Below the pieces are notes generated by a model that did not search any database, was not told where the DNA came from, and saw only the letters and a list, made by a program, of their open reading frames with translations. Below, piece after piece: positions 17,225-27,259 of a stretch of 64,000 nucleotides of DNA (the first letter of the stretch is position 1; the number at the start of each line of letters is the position of its first letter). Source of the stretch: Xenophilus sp. Marseille-Q4582 (GTDB lineage: Bacteria; Pseudomonadota; Gammaproteobacteria; Burkholderiales; Burkholderiaceae_C); assembly GCF_916700565.1 (NCBI RefSeq), contig NZ_CAKAKO010000002.1, positions 62,001 to 126,000 on the forward strand, in the 5' to 3' direction. The translations under genes were made by a program, and so were the position numbers.

Positions 17225-20200
17225 TCCGGCTCCCCCTCGCCCACGTCCCCGGCTTGCGGCTTCGCACTCTCGATCGCGTCCCACAGCGGCCGGTACAGCT
17301 GCTGCACCCAATGGTCGAAGCCTTCGCCGGGCGCGGTCTGCGCCGCCTGCAGGCGGGCGAAGTCGGGGTACACGCGCGCCAGCGCCGTGCGCGTGCCCTC
17401 GCCGCTCATCTGGAAGTTGCCGTCGTAGGTCTGCGCCGTGCGGCGGCCACCGGCATCGTCTTCGATCAGCGCCATGAAGCCCGTGCGGCAGGCCAGCGGC
17501 AGCGGCTGGCGCATGCCCTCGGCCCAGCCCTGCACCAGGGCGGCGAGCGTGGCCTGCGCCGCGCGCGCGTCCATCGGCGCCAGGCGCACCAGGCCGGTCT
17601 CGCTGGCCAGCACGGTGCGCGTGGGGCCGGCCGCGATCTGCAGCGCCAGGTGCGCGGGCCAGTGGCGCACGATGTGCTGCCAACTCAGTTCCTGGCCGCG
17701 GTGCAGGCGGCCGTTGGCCAGCGCGATGTGGGCGGGGGTCGCGGTCTCGTCCCCGACATCGGCCGGCAGGTGCCGCGCCGGCAGCGCGTCTTCCACGCGC
17801 AGGCCGCTGGCGCTGTCGGCCCAGCGCAGCGCATGGGCCTGCGGCTCGGGCCGGGGCCACTGCACGCGCGCGTCCAGGTAGTGCTCCAGCGTGCGCCTCA
17901 GGGCGCGCGCCAGCTGCTGCGCGGCCAGCTCGCCGAAGGCCCGCAGCGGCAGCCGACCGGCGCGCAGCAGCGGCGCCAGGTGTTCGGCCAGCGCGGCATC
18001 GATCTGGGCGCGCGCGGCACGCGGCGAGGGCTGCGCATCGGCCCAGGGCTGCAGCGCGGCGCGCAGCTCGGCCTCCAGCTGCCAGTTCTGCAGGCCGTCG
18101 AGCGCGAAGACTTCGTCGTCCAGCGCTTCCTCGTCGTCGGCGTCGAAGCGCACCTGCAGGCGCTGCGCGAAGAAGGCCTCCACCGGCTGGGCCAGGAAGT
18201 CGGCCAGCTGGCGCAGCGACAGCGCGCGCTCGGGCTGGACCGGGGGCAGCGCGGCTTCTCCTGCCGCATGGGCGGGATCCTGCGCGCCGTGCGCGGCCTG
18301 CCATTCGCGGCCGTAGCTGTAGAAGCCGTCGAGCGCGGGCGCGGGCGGCGCGTCAGGCGCGAAGTAGCGCGGGCTGAAGGGCTGCAGCGGGTGTTCGGTG
18401 CTCAGCGCGGGCAGCAGCGCATCGGCCTTCTCCTCGTGGCCGGCCAGGCGCCAGCCAGCCGCCACATGGTCGCGCAGCTGGCCGATCAGCACGCTGGGCG
18501 CCCGCTCGCTGTGGTCGCGCACGTCGCGGCCGACCCAGCTGATGTAGAGCTGGTCGCGCGCCGACAGCAGCGCCTCGAGCAGCAGGTAGCGGTCGTCGTC
18601 GCGGCGCGAACGGTCGCCGGGGCGCCAGTCGCTTTGCATCAGGTCGAAATCGGCCCGCACCGCGGGGCGCGGAAACTCACCGTCGTTCATGCCCAGCAGG
18701 CAGACCACGCGAAAGGGGATCGCGCGCATGGGCATCAGGGTGCAGAAGCTCACGCCGCCGGTCATGAAACGCTGCTGCAGGCCGTGGCTTTCCAGCGCGG
18801 CCAGCCAGCGTTCGCGCACCACGGCCAAGGGCAATTCCTCTGAGAAGCCGGCGTCGCTGCATTCGTCCAGCCAGGCGTCCAGGCCCTGCTGCAGCTGCTG
18901 GATGCGCAACTGCTCGCGCGCTTCGGCGGGCGCGAAGAAAGTCGTGAGCAGCGCGCGCAGCCGCTCGGCCCAGCCGGCGGGCGCGGCGGGCGCGGCCAGT
19001 TGCTGCAGCGCGTCTTCCAGCGCGCGCAGCAGCGCGGCCAGCGGGCCGACGGCTGCGGCGTCCAGCCCGCCGACTTCGCCGTAGGGTTCGATGCCGTCGA
19101 AGCCGGTGCGCCCGCCTGCGCCCTCGCCCACCGCATAGCCCAGCAGCATGCGCGACAAGCCGAAGCGCCAGCTGTTCACCTCGCCCGCGGCGCCCAGGGC
19201 CTGCTGTTCGCGCTGGGCCGCATCCAGGCCCCAGCGCACGCCGGCGCCGGCGATCCAGCGGTTGAGCGTGGGCAGCGCCTCATCGGCCAGGCCGAAGCGC
19301 CGGCGCAACGCCCCCACCTCCAGCAGGTCCAGCACGTCGCTGGCCGTGAGGCGGCTGTCGGGCAGGCGCAGCAGCAGCTCCAGCGCCACCACCAAAGGCT
19401 CCTGCCCGCGCGGTCCCTGGTCGGCCACGGTGTAGGGAATGTGGCGCGCATCGCCGCGCGGCAGGCGGCCGAACACGGCCTCGATGTGCGGCGCATAGGC
19501 ATCGACGGCGGGCAGCATCACGATCACGTCGCGCGGCTGCAGCGTGGGGTCGGCGTCGAAGCGCGCCAGCAGCTGATCGTGCAGCACCTCCACCTCGCGC
19601 TGCGCGGAATGCGTGCTGTGAAAGCGCAGCGACAGGTCTTTCGCGGGCACCACCGCCGGCCAAAGCGCGCGCGTCTCGGCCAGCGGGCGCAGGTTCAGGA
19701 TGTCGTCCTGCAACTGCTGGAGCAGGCCGTGTGCCGGCGGCTCGTCCTCGCTGAACAGGTCGATGCGCCCCGCGCCCACCCCCTGCCAGGCGGCGCGGTA
19801 GCGCTCGGGCTCGTCAATGCTGTCGACCAGGTGCAGGTAGTCGCGCCCCTGCTTGCCCCAGGCCGCGAGCAGCGGATGCGCATGCTGGTGCAGCGCGGCC
19901 TCGTCGAGCAAGAGCGGCATGCCGGGCCGGCGCGCCTGGCGCTTGTAGGCGCCGCGCAGCAGGTCCTGGTCGGCCACGATGTCGGTCCAGTGGTGCCGGC
20001 AGGGGTTGTGCACGAAGAGCATCACCTGCACCTGGCCGGCCAGCGCGTGCAGCGCCTGCAGCGTCTGCGCCGGCAGCGCGGAGATGCCGAACACCACCAC
20101 GCGGCGCGGCAGGCCGGGCGCGTACAGCGCCGGTTGCGCGGCCAGCGCATCGAGGAATCGCTGGTGCACGCCGGCCCGGCTGCCGGCCAGGCCTTCGGGC

Positions 20201-20877
20201 CCCACGTCGGCCAGCAGCGCGCGCCACAGCCGCGCCTGCCAGCACTGGTCCTCGGGCAGGTCGTGCGCGCCATGGCGCAGGGTCTGGATCCGGTCGCGGC
20301 CCTGCGCCCAGTCCTGCAGCCAGTCGGCGCGGTAGACCTGGTACTGGTCGAACAGGTCGGCCAGGCGCTGCGCGAGCTGGTGGCACTTGCGGGCCGCGAG
20401 GTCGTCGGGCCAGGCGGGCGGCGCGGCCGTGCGCCCATCGACCGCGATGCGCGTCCGGCCGTCTTCCAGGAAGCGCGCCAGCGGCTCGAAACCGGGCTGC
20501 GCCAGCAGCGCGGGCAGCAGGCGCATCAGGCGCCAGGTGAGCGGCGCCTCGTCGAGCGGCGAGCGCTCGGGCACCGAATCGCGCCCCAGCACGGCGCGGT
20601 AGGCACGCCAGAGGAACTGCGCCGGCAGCTGCAGCTCCATCGCCGCCGTGATGCCCAGCCCGCCGCCGGCCGGATCGCCCGGGTCCGCCGCCAGCGCCAG
20701 CTTGAGCCATTGCGCAATGCCGTTGCTCTGCACCAGCACCACCTCGTTCTCCAGCGGCGCCAGCGGATGCGCGCGCAGCCAGGCCACCAGCAGCGCGCGC
20801 AGGTCCTCGGGGCGGTTGCCGTGCAGGACCATGAGGCCGGGTTGGAGCGGGGAGGACAAAGCGGAAGAAAGGGTCAT
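17221..20877 (-). CDS. recC: Exodeoxyribonuclease V gamma subunit RecC
   Basis: RecC recognises Chi in the RecBCD enzyme and has a degenerate helicase fold. The 1218-residue protein (E. coli 1122) begins MTLSSALSSPLQPGLMVLHGNRPEDL; the ATG at 20877 is preferred to a TTG two codons upstream. Family marks: LVQSNGIAQWLKLALA near residue 50, VVVFGISALPAQTLQALHAL, ILNLRPL, DVIVMLPAVDAYAPHIEAVF, FCTLMPMRAIPFRVVCLLGMNDGEFPR, and SWVGRDVRDHSERAPSVL. First gene of recC-recB-recD, with a four-base overlap into recB. It diverges from metH (N-terminal half) with an 79-base gap holding both promoters. Confidence 0.95.
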   Translation of the reverse strand: MTLSSALSSPLQPGLMVLHGNRPEDLRALLVAWLRAHPLAPLENEVVLVQSNGIAQWLKLALAADPGDPAGGGLGITAAMELQLPAQFLWRAYRAVLGRDSVPERSPLDEAPLTWRLMRLLPALLAQPGFEPLARFLEDGRTRIAVDGRTAAPPAWPDDLAARKCHQLAQRLADLFDQYQVYRADWLQDWAQGRDRIQTLRHGAHDLPEDQCWQARLWRALLADVGPEGLAGSRAGVHQRFLDALAAQPALYAPGLPRRVVVFGISALPAQTLQALHALAGQVQVMLFVHNPCRHHWTDIVADQDLLRGAYKRQARRPGMPLLLDEAALHQHAHPLLAAWGKQGRDYLHLVDSIDEPERYRAAWQGVGAGRIDLFSEDEPPAHGLLQQLQDDILNLRPLAETRALWPAVVPAKDLSLRFHSTHSAQREVEVLHDQLLARFDADPTLQPRDVIVMLPAVDAYAPHIEAVFGRLPRGDARHIPYTVADQGPRGQEPLVVALELLLRLPDSRLTASDVLDLLEVGALRRRFGLADEALPTLNRWIAGAGVRWGLDAAQREQQALGAAGEVNSWRFGLSRMLLGYAVGEGAGGRTGFDGIEPYGEVGGLDAAAVGPLAALLRALEDALQQLAAPAAPAGWAERLRALLTTFFAPAEAREQLRIQQLQQGLDAWLDECSDAGFSEELPLAVVRERWLAALESHGLQQRFMTGGVSFCTLMPMRAIPFRVVCLLGMNDGEFPRPAVRADFDLMQSDWRPGDRSRRDDDRYLLLEALLSARDQLYISWVGRDVRDHSERAPSVLIGQLRDHVAAGWRLAGHEEKADALLPALSTEHPLQPFSPRYFAPDAPPAPALDGFYSYGREWQAAHGAQDPAHAAGEAALPPVQPERALSLRQLADFLAQPVEAFFAQRLQVRFDADDEEALDDEVFALDGLQNWQLEAELRAALQPWADAQPSPRAARAQIDAALAEHLAPLLRAGRLPLRAFGELAAQQLARALRRTLEHYLDARVQWPRPEPQAHALRWADSASGLRVEDALPARHLPADVGDETATPAHIALANGRLHRGQELSWQHIVRHWPAHLALQIAAGPTRTVLASETGLVRLAPMDARAAQATLAALVQGWAEGMRQPLPLACRTGFMALIEDDAGGRRTAQTYDGNFQMSGEGTRTALARVYPDFARLQAAQTAPGEGFDHWVQQLYRPLWDAIESAKPQAGDVGEGEPE

Positions 20878-20944
20878 GCGCAAGGGTCGAGCCCGATGCT
20901 AGCGTGGCGCAACCCCACAGCCGACCGGGCAGCGTTCGCGTTTT

Positions 20945-20956
20945 TACAATCGCCGC
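20945..20956 (+). promoter_or_regulatory. -10 box six bases before the metH(N) start (leaderless type)
   Basis: TACAAT (20945-20950) is a near-perfect -10 hexamer and ends six bases before the ATG at 20957; transcription would begin at or next to the A of the start codon. No Shine-Dalgarno sequence is present upstream of the ATG, consistent with a leaderless mRNA. A clear -35 is not seen. Confidence 0.5.
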
Positions 20957-22036
<1,080 letters not shown>

Positions 22037-22143
22037 GCCCGTGCCCCAGTGGCAGGCGATGAGCGCCCGCGCACGGCCGCTCGGCTGATTGACAGCCCCT
22101 GGGCCGGGCCTCACGCTGGCAGCGATTCCCCCAGGAGTTCGCC

Positions 22144-22989
22144 ATGAACATCCGCTGCTGGTCACTGTTTCTCTTCCCCGGCCTGCGCAGCGCCTGGCTG
22201 CTGGCCGCGGCGCTGGTTTTCTGGCCCCTGGCTGCGCAGGCCGAGCCGGCCTTCACGCGGTCCGCGGTCAACCTGCGCGCCGGTCCGTCCACCGATTACC
22301 CCACCGTGGTGCGGCTGCGGCCGGGCCAGTCGCTGGACGTGGTGGGCTGCACCCCCGGGTATGGCTGGTGCGACGTGGTGCTGCCCGACGGCTTGCGCGG
22401 CTGGGTGGCGGCCAGCCTGCTGGACTACCCCTGGGGCGGATCGCCCGTGCCGCTGGCCCAGTACGGCGCCGCCATCGGCGTGCCGATCGTCGCGTTCTCG
22501 CTGGGCAGCTACTGGAGCGACCATTACCGCGACCGGCCCTGGTACCGCGAGCCGCGCTGGTGGGGCCACCGCCCGCCGCCCCCGCCCGTGGCCGGCTGGC
22601 GGCCGCCCCGCCACCGCCCATCGCCTGGCAGCCGCGGCCTCCACGGCCCGACTGGCGTCCGCCGCCTCCGCCCCAGCGACCGCCGGGCTGGCAAGGGCGA
22701 CCGGACCGCCCACCCCAGTGGAACCGCCCGGATCGCCCACCCGGCTGGAGCGCCCGGACCGGCCCGACCGGCCGCCGGGCTGGCAACGACCGCCCGACCG
22801 GCCGCGCCCGCCCCAATGGAACGACGCCCCGCGTCCGCCCCGGCCCGACGGGCCGCGCCCCGCCCGCCCGGGTGGGAAGGCCGGCCGAACCCCAATGGAA
22901 GCGGCCCGCCGCCGCAGGGCCTGCCGCCGGGGCTGCCACGCGGCACGGTGGCGCCTCGCCCGCATGTGCCGCTGGGCGACCGGCCCTGA
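22144..22989 (+). CDS. Secreted SH3-domain protein with frame-disrupted proline-rich tail
   Basis: A strong ribosome site (AGGAG, 22133-22137) precedes the ATG. Residues 1-36 are a signal peptide, and about 37-98 a bacterial SH3 domain (AVNLRAGPSTDYPTVVRLRPG, GWCDVVLPDGLRGWVA) that usually binds cell-wall material; a Trp/Tyr/Pro-rich region follows. In this family the tail repeats PPGW and PPQW units. Here those units lie in one frame to about 22608, the next frame (positions divisible by 3) to about 22750, the third to about 22860, then the first again to the stop. Thus 281 residues are read, but the middle of the tail (about 155-238) is out of its natural frame. Three single-base losses, in the gene or in the assembly, would explain it. 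Confidence 0.65.
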   Translation: MNIRCWSLFLFPGLRSAWLLAAALVFWPLAAQAEPAFTRSAVNLRAGPSTDYPTVVRLRPGQSLDVVGCTPGYGWCDVVLPDGLRGWVAASLLDYPWGGSPVPLAQYGAAIGVPIVAFSLGSYWSDHYRDRPWYREPRWWGHRPPPPPVAGWRPPRHRPSPGSRGLHGPTGVRRLRPSDRRAGKGDRTAHPSGTARIAHPAGAPGPARPAAGLATTARPAAPAPMERRPASAPARRAAPRPPGWEGRPNPNGSGPPPQGLPPGLPRGTVAPRPHVPLGDRP

Positions 22990-23121
22990 CCCTGAGAAGG
23001 CACGGCTGCGCCCGCGTCCGTTCCGGCGCCCTGCCGCCGCGCCGGCGTCGCACGCATCGCCACGAGGAGGACGCCTGCGGCCAGGCCGCAGAGCCGCCTG
23101 CGGCCGCTCGCGAGCCTGAGA

Positions 23122-24003
23122 TCAGCGCTCGGCGCTGAGCAAGGCCACGAAGCGCCGGGCCCCCAGCCCGCGCGGGCGCTCGTTGGACCAGACCACGTCC
23201 ACGCACAGCGGCGTGGCGTTGTCCAGTTCACGCAGCGGCAAGAGGGCCAGCGCGCCCGCGTCCAGGCGCCATTGCACGATGCTGCGCGGCAGCCAGCCCC
23301 AGCCCAGGCCCGCCTCCAGCAGGCCGCAGGCGGCCTCGGGGCTGTCGGTGTGCCAGAGGTGGCGCCCGAACAGCACGCGCGGGTCCGCCACGCCGCCGTC
23401 GCGGCCCGCGATCACGATCTGCCGCGTGGCCGCCAGATGCGCTTCGCCCAGCGGGCCGGGATGGTGCATCAGCGCGTGACCGGGCGCGGCCACCGCCACC
23501 AGCGTTTCGCCGCCCACTTGCACGAAGCCCTCGCGCCCGTCGAGGGTGGGCCGCTCGAACACCAGCGCCAGCTGCGCCCGGCCGGTGTGCAGCAGGCCCA
23601 GCGCATCGGCCTGCGGGGCGACCAGCACCTCCACGTCCAGCAGCGGATATTCCTGCGCGAGCTGGGCCAGCGGCGCACTCCAGCGCGCGGACATCAGTTC
23701 CGGCGCGATGGCCAGGGTCAGCCGCTCCTCCAGCCCCTGGTGGAGCGAGAGCGCATGCGCATCCAGCGCACGCAGCTGCAGCGCGATCTGCCGGGCCTGC
23801 GGCTCCAGCGCCCGCGCGGCGGCTGTGGGGCGCGGCTCACGGCCCGTGCGGTCGAAAAGCACGAGGTCCAGTTCCGCCTCCAGGTGCGCGACCGCCATGC
23901 TCACAGCCGAGGGCACGCGGCCCAGCGCGCGCGCAGCGGCGGAAAAGGAGCCGTGGTCCAGCACGGCCAGGAACACATGGACGCTGTCGGTGGTGAAAGC
24001 CAT
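23122..24003 (-). CDS. LysR-family regulator beside PACE efflux gene
   Basis: A LysR regulator of 293 residues from ATG 24003 (MAFTTDSVHVFLAVL); an ATG at 24024 would add seven. The N-terminal helix-turn-helix has DHGSFSAAARALGRVPSAVSMAVAHLE; the effector domain follows. A TAGATT box seven bases before ATG 24003 favours that start. It is divergent from the PACE transporter gene, with 100 bases between; LysR genes next to PACE genes are the usual arrangement and typically regulate them. The inducer is unknown, perhaps a polyamine or biocide by analogy with AceR/AceI. Confidence 0.9.
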   Translation of the reverse strand: MAFTTDSVHVFLAVLDHGSFSAAARALGRVPSAVSMAVAHLEAELDLVLFDRTGREPRPTAAARALEPQARQIALQLRALDAHALSLHQGLEERLTLAIAPELMSARWSAPLAQLAQEYPLLDVEVLVAPQADALGLLHTGRAQLALVFERPTLDGREGFVQVGGETLVAVAAPGHALMHHPGPLGEAHLAATRQIVIAGRDGGVADPRVLFGRHLWHTDSPEAACGLLEAGLGWGWLPRSIVQWRLDAGALALLPLRELDNATPLCVDVVWSNERPRGLGARRFVALLSAER

Positions 24004-24019
24004 GGCCGCCAATCTATCA

Positions 24020-24040
24020 GTCAAATTGAAATGAGTTGAC
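24020..24040. promoter_or_regulatory. Candidate LysR operator (GTCAA-N11-TTGAC)
   Basis: An inverted repeat GTCAA (24020-24024) and TTGAC (24036-24040) separated by 11 bases sits in the divergent promoter region between the LysR gene and the PACE gene. The size and A+T-rich core match LysR-type operators. Based on sequence symmetry only. Confidence 0.5.
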
Positions 24041-24103
24041 TTTTTCTTTCAATCATGGAGTCATAAAGTCTGGCCATCGTTGTGACCGACCAGGTTGTTT
24101 TCC

Positions 24104-24544
24104 ATGCAAGGCATCCGCCGCAAGATCGTCTATGTGAGCCTCTATGAGGGCTTCGCCATCCTTTTCGCCAGCATCGGCCTGGCCGCCCTGTCCGGCGCGG
24201 GCGCGGGCAAGTCCACGGCGCTGGCGGTGGCCTCGTCGGTGGTCGCCGTGGTCTGGAACCTGGTCTTCAACACCCTGTTCGAGGCCTGGGAGGCCCGGCA
24301 GCCCGTACGCGGCCGCTCGGTCAGGCGCCGCGTGGCACATGCCCTGGGTTTCGAAGGCGGCCTGGCCGCGATTCTGGTGCCGCTGTTCGCCTGGTGGCTG
24401 GGCATCAGCCTGTGGGAGGCGCTGCTCTTCGACGCCGCCCTGCTGATCTTCTTCCTCGTCTACACCTTCGTCTTCAACTGGTGCTTCGACCGCGTGTTCG
24501 GGCTGCCGGCCTCGGCCAGCACGCCGGCGGCGCAAGCCGCCTGA
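24104..24544 (+). CDS. PACE-family multidrug/biocide efflux transporter
   Basis: A 146-residue inner-membrane protein made of two tandem bacterial transmembrane pair domains: RRKIVYVSLYEGFAILFAS (residues about 4-22) and RRVAHALGFEGGLAAILVP (about 75-93) are the repeated first helices, each with a conserved acidic Glu (in YEG and FEG), and WNLVFNTLFEAWE and YTFVFNWCFDRVF are the matching second helices. This is the Proteobacterial Antimicrobial Compound Efflux family (AceI of Acinetobacter, chlorhexidine/polyamine export). Start ATG at 24104. Single gene, probably controlled by the divergent LysR gene. Confidence 0.92.
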   Translation: MQGIRRKIVYVSLYEGFAILFASIGLAALSGAGAGKSTALAVASSVVAVVWNLVFNTLFEAWEARQPVRGRSVRRRVAHALGFEGGLAAILVPLFAWWLGISLWEALLFDAALLIFFLVYTFVFNWCFDRVFGLPASASTPAAQAA

Positions 24545-24639
24545 GCCTTCCACGCGCTGCGCCGAGCGCGCACCGGACTCCGCGAAGTTCGATCGCAGGA
24601 GGCCGATCTTTTTGGAGCCGACCGGGGATCCCGCTCGGA

Positions 24640-24851
24640 AGGAGCGGACCTCGCGAAGCGTGGGAAGCGTGGGGGCCCCACTCGCCGCCGCCGGGCCGCC
24701 CCAAGGCGGCGAGCGCCCCTCGGGGGGCAGCGGACCGCGCGAAGCGGGGGAGCGTGGGGCCTTGTCCCGCCGCCGCCGGGCCGCCCCGAGGCGGCGAGCG
24801 CCCCCTCGGGGGGCAGCGGACCTCGCAAAGCGAGGGGAGCGTGGGGGCCCA
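24640..24851 (+). repeat. Tandem copies of the dispersed GC-rich palindromic repeat
   Basis: The 323-base gap between the PACE gene and the helicase gene is filled mainly by two full units and one leading partial unit of an 85-86-base repeat. Each has CCGCCGCCGGGCCGCCCC, then GGCGGCGAGCGCCCC, CTCGGGGGGCAGCGGACC, GCGAAGCG or GCAAAGCG, and GGGGAGCGTGGGGGCC. Blocks within a unit are self-complementary, so the RNA would form strong hairpins. The family also occurs inside recB and the GT39 gene. The remaining 95 bases before it show nothing else. Confidence 0.8.
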
Positions 24852-24855
24852 CTTT

Positions 24856-24867
24856 TACACTCTCTCC
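24856..24867 (+). promoter_or_regulatory. -10 box six bases before the helicase start (leaderless type)
   Basis: TACACT (24856-24861) lies exactly six bases before the ATG at 24868, the same geometry as at metH (20945-20956). No Shine-Dalgarno motif precedes the ATG. It directly abuts the palindromic repeats. Confidence 0.42.
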
Positions 24868-27171
24868 ATGTCTTCCGAGCAAAAGGCCGCATGGGCCGAA
24901 GCCGCCCTGCAGGCTTTTGACGAAGTGCTGCAGGCCGCACCCGGCCTGCGCAGCCGCCCGGGCCAGCGGCGCATGGCCGAGCAGGTGGCCCGGACCCTGG
25001 CGGGCGCCGACCTGGGCCAGCCGGAAGGCGCCGGGGATGAGGACGGCACCGCGGTGGACGGCCTCGAACCCAACCGCGCCATCGCCGTCATCCAGGCCGG
25101 CACCGGCGTGGGCAAATCGCTGGCCTATTGCGCCCCGGCCATCGCGCTGGCGCTGGCGCGCAACACGCGCGTCGTCATCTCCACCGCCACCGTGGCGCTG
25201 CAGGAACAGCTGGTGCACAAGGACCTGCCCGCACTGGCCGCGCAGATGGCACATCCCTTCCGCTTCGCGCTGGCCAAGGGCCGCGGTCGCTATGTGTGCC
25301 AGCAGAAGCTGGAGCGCCTGACCGGCCTGGCGGCCGACCCCGATGACGAAGCCGGCGAGGGAGAAGGCGGCGACGACGACCTGTTCGCCGACTGGGCCGA
25401 CGCGCCCGCACGCCCCGCGCCGGCGCACGAGCAGGCGGCCCAGCGCGCCTACTACGGCGCCATCGCCCAGGCCCTGGCCAGCGGCGCCTGGGACGGCGAC
25501 CGCGACACGCTGGACACCCCGCCCGCGCCGCAGGCCTGGATGCCGATGGCGGCCGATGCCGCCTCATGCAGCGGCAAACACTGCCCCGCCTACGCCCACT
25601 GCGTCTATTACGAACGCCGCAAGACGCTGGTGGGCGCGCAGGTCATCGTGGTCAACCACGACCTGCTGCTGGCCACCTTGGGCACGCGCCAGCTGCCCGA
25701 GCTGGACAACAGCCTGCTGATCCTGGACGAGGCGCACCACCTGCCCGGCATCGCGCTGGGCCAGTTCGGCTGCCGCATGGACCTGGGCGAGCATGCCTGG
25801 GTCGAGCGCCTGGCGCAGCGCGCCATGCGCGTGGGCGTGCGCATGGAAGTGGGCGAGGTGGCCGACATTCCCGCACACGCGATGCGCATGCGCGAGGCCC
25901 TGCAGGAAACCGAACGCCTGGTGATCGACCTGTACGGCGACCTGCTGCATGCCGACACGCCTCCTGATTCGAGTCGTCTTGCGGGCCGCGGCCCCACCCA
26001 GGCGCGCGTGCCCCAGGGCCGGCTGCCCGAGGAGCTGGCCGGGCCGCTGGGCCGCGTGGCGCACCATGCCGACGGCTTCGTCACCATCCTGAAAGCCATC
26101 GCCACCGCGCTGCGGGCCGAGATGCGCGACCAGCCCGCGCTGGCGCGCAAGCTGTCGGCCATGTACGCCAAGCTGGGCGCGCTCGCGCCGCGGCTGGAAC
26201 AGACGCTGGACGCCGCGCGCCTGCTGCTGCGCGAACCCGAGCCGGGCACGGGCGCCGCGCCCACCGCCAAGTGGTTCACGCTGGAGCCGCGCGAGCAGGC
26301 GCCGCCGCTGATCCGCGCCCATGCGAGCCCTGTGCTGCCCGGCAGCCTGCTGCGCCAGCACCTGTGGTCGCGCGTGCGCGGCGCGGTGTTGACCTCGGCC
26401 ACGCTCACCAGTTGCGGGCGCTTCGACTTCTTCCTGAGCGAAAGCGGCCTGTACGGCGACGAAGCCGCCACCACGCTGGAAGTGCCCAGTCCCTTCGACT
26501 ATGCGGCGCAGGGCCGGCTGCTGGCCGCCGAGACCGGCGCGGATCCGCGCGACAGCGGCGCCTACGTCGCCCAGCTGGGCCGCGCGCTGGCGCAGGACCT
26601 GGCCGAGGTGCGGCATGGCGCGCTGGTGCTCTTCACCTCGCGCGAGCAGATGCGCCAAGCCACGCTGGCCCTGCCCGCCGCGCTGGCGCCCAGCGTGCTG
26701 CTGCAGACCGCCCTGCCCCGCCAGCAGTTGCTGGCCACGCACCGCGCGCGCGTGGCCGAGGGTCTGCCCTCCATCATCTTCGGCATGCAGTCCTTCGGCG
26801 AAGGGCTGGACCTGCCCGGCAAGCTGTGCGAGAGCGTGTTCATCGCCAAGCTGCCCTTCGCCTCGCCCGACGAACCCGTGAGCCAGGCGCGCGCCGAATG
26901 GCTGCGCACGCAGGGGCGCGACCCGTTCACCGAACTGGTGGTGCCGGCCACAGCCATCCGCCTGGCCCAATGGGTGGGCCGCGCCATCCGCAGCGAGGAC
27001 GACCGCGCCCGCGTGTACTGCTACGACCGCCGGCTGCTGCGCACCCCTTACGGCCAGCGGCTGCTGCAGGGGCTGCCGCCCTTTGCGCTGACGCGGGTGC
27101 AACTGCCGGACGAGCGGCCCACCGCACCACGGCCCGCCGACGCCGCGCAGGCAGCGCTCGGCCATGTCTGA
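24868..27171 (+). CDS. dinG: DinG/XPD-type iron-sulfur DNA helicase
   Basis: A 767-residue superfamily 2 helicase that unwinds DNA 5'-3' and acts on R-loops, replication-transcription conflicts and repair intermediates. Start MSSEQKAAWAEAAL at 24868. Seen: Walker A QAGTGVGKSLAY (about residues 76-87), TATVALQEQLVHKDLP, a 4Fe-4S cluster set Cys144, Cys234, Cys239 and Cys245, the DEAH box LILDEAHHLPG (about 284-294), LTSATLTSCG, FGMQSFGEGLDLPGKL, and QWVGRAIRSEDDRARV near the end. It is of the DinG/YoaA group; which of the two cannot be decided by eye. Confidence 0.9.
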   Translation: MSSEQKAAWAEAALQAFDEVLQAAPGLRSRPGQRRMAEQVARTLAGADLGQPEGAGDEDGTAVDGLEPNRAIAVIQAGTGVGKSLAYCAPAIALALARNTRVVISTATVALQEQLVHKDLPALAAQMAHPFRFALAKGRGRYVCQQKLERLTGLAADPDDEAGEGEGGDDDLFADWADAPARPAPAHEQAAQRAYYGAIAQALASGAWDGDRDTLDTPPAPQAWMPMAADAASCSGKHCPAYAHCVYYERRKTLVGAQVIVVNHDLLLATLGTRQLPELDNSLLILDEAHHLPGIALGQFGCRMDLGEHAWVERLAQRAMRVGVRMEVGEVADIPAHAMRMREALQETERLVIDLYGDLLHADTPPDSSRLAGRGPTQARVPQGRLPEELAGPLGRVAHHADGFVTILKAIATALRAEMRDQPALARKLSAMYAKLGALAPRLEQTLDAARLLLREPEPGTGAAPTAKWFTLEPREQAPPLIRAHASPVLPGSLLRQHLWSRVRGAVLTSATLTSCGRFDFFLSESGLYGDEAATTLEVPSPFDYAAQGRLLAAETGADPRDSGAYVAQLGRALAQDLAEVRHGALVLFTSREQMRQATLALPAALAPSVLLQTALPRQQLLATHRARVAEGLPSIIFGMQSFGEGLDLPGKLCESVFIAKLPFASPDEPVSQARAEWLRTQGRDPFTELVVPATAIRLAQWVGRAIRSEDDRARVYCYDRRLLRTPYGQRLLQGLPPFALTRVQLPDERPTAPRPADAAQAALGHV

Positions 27172-27259
27172 CCGCAATAACGCGTATGGGGCGCAGCGAA
27201 TTGCCGCCCTGGAGGGTGCCCCCTAGAGTCGCCGCAGAACCACTAGAGAGAGCGCCTCC

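Noticed and set aside
13220-17428. A 1402-residue plus-strand open frame antisense to recB
   Set aside because: Composition (Arg, Gln, His, Ala) and full overlap with a certain recB gene show that it is a shadow frame.
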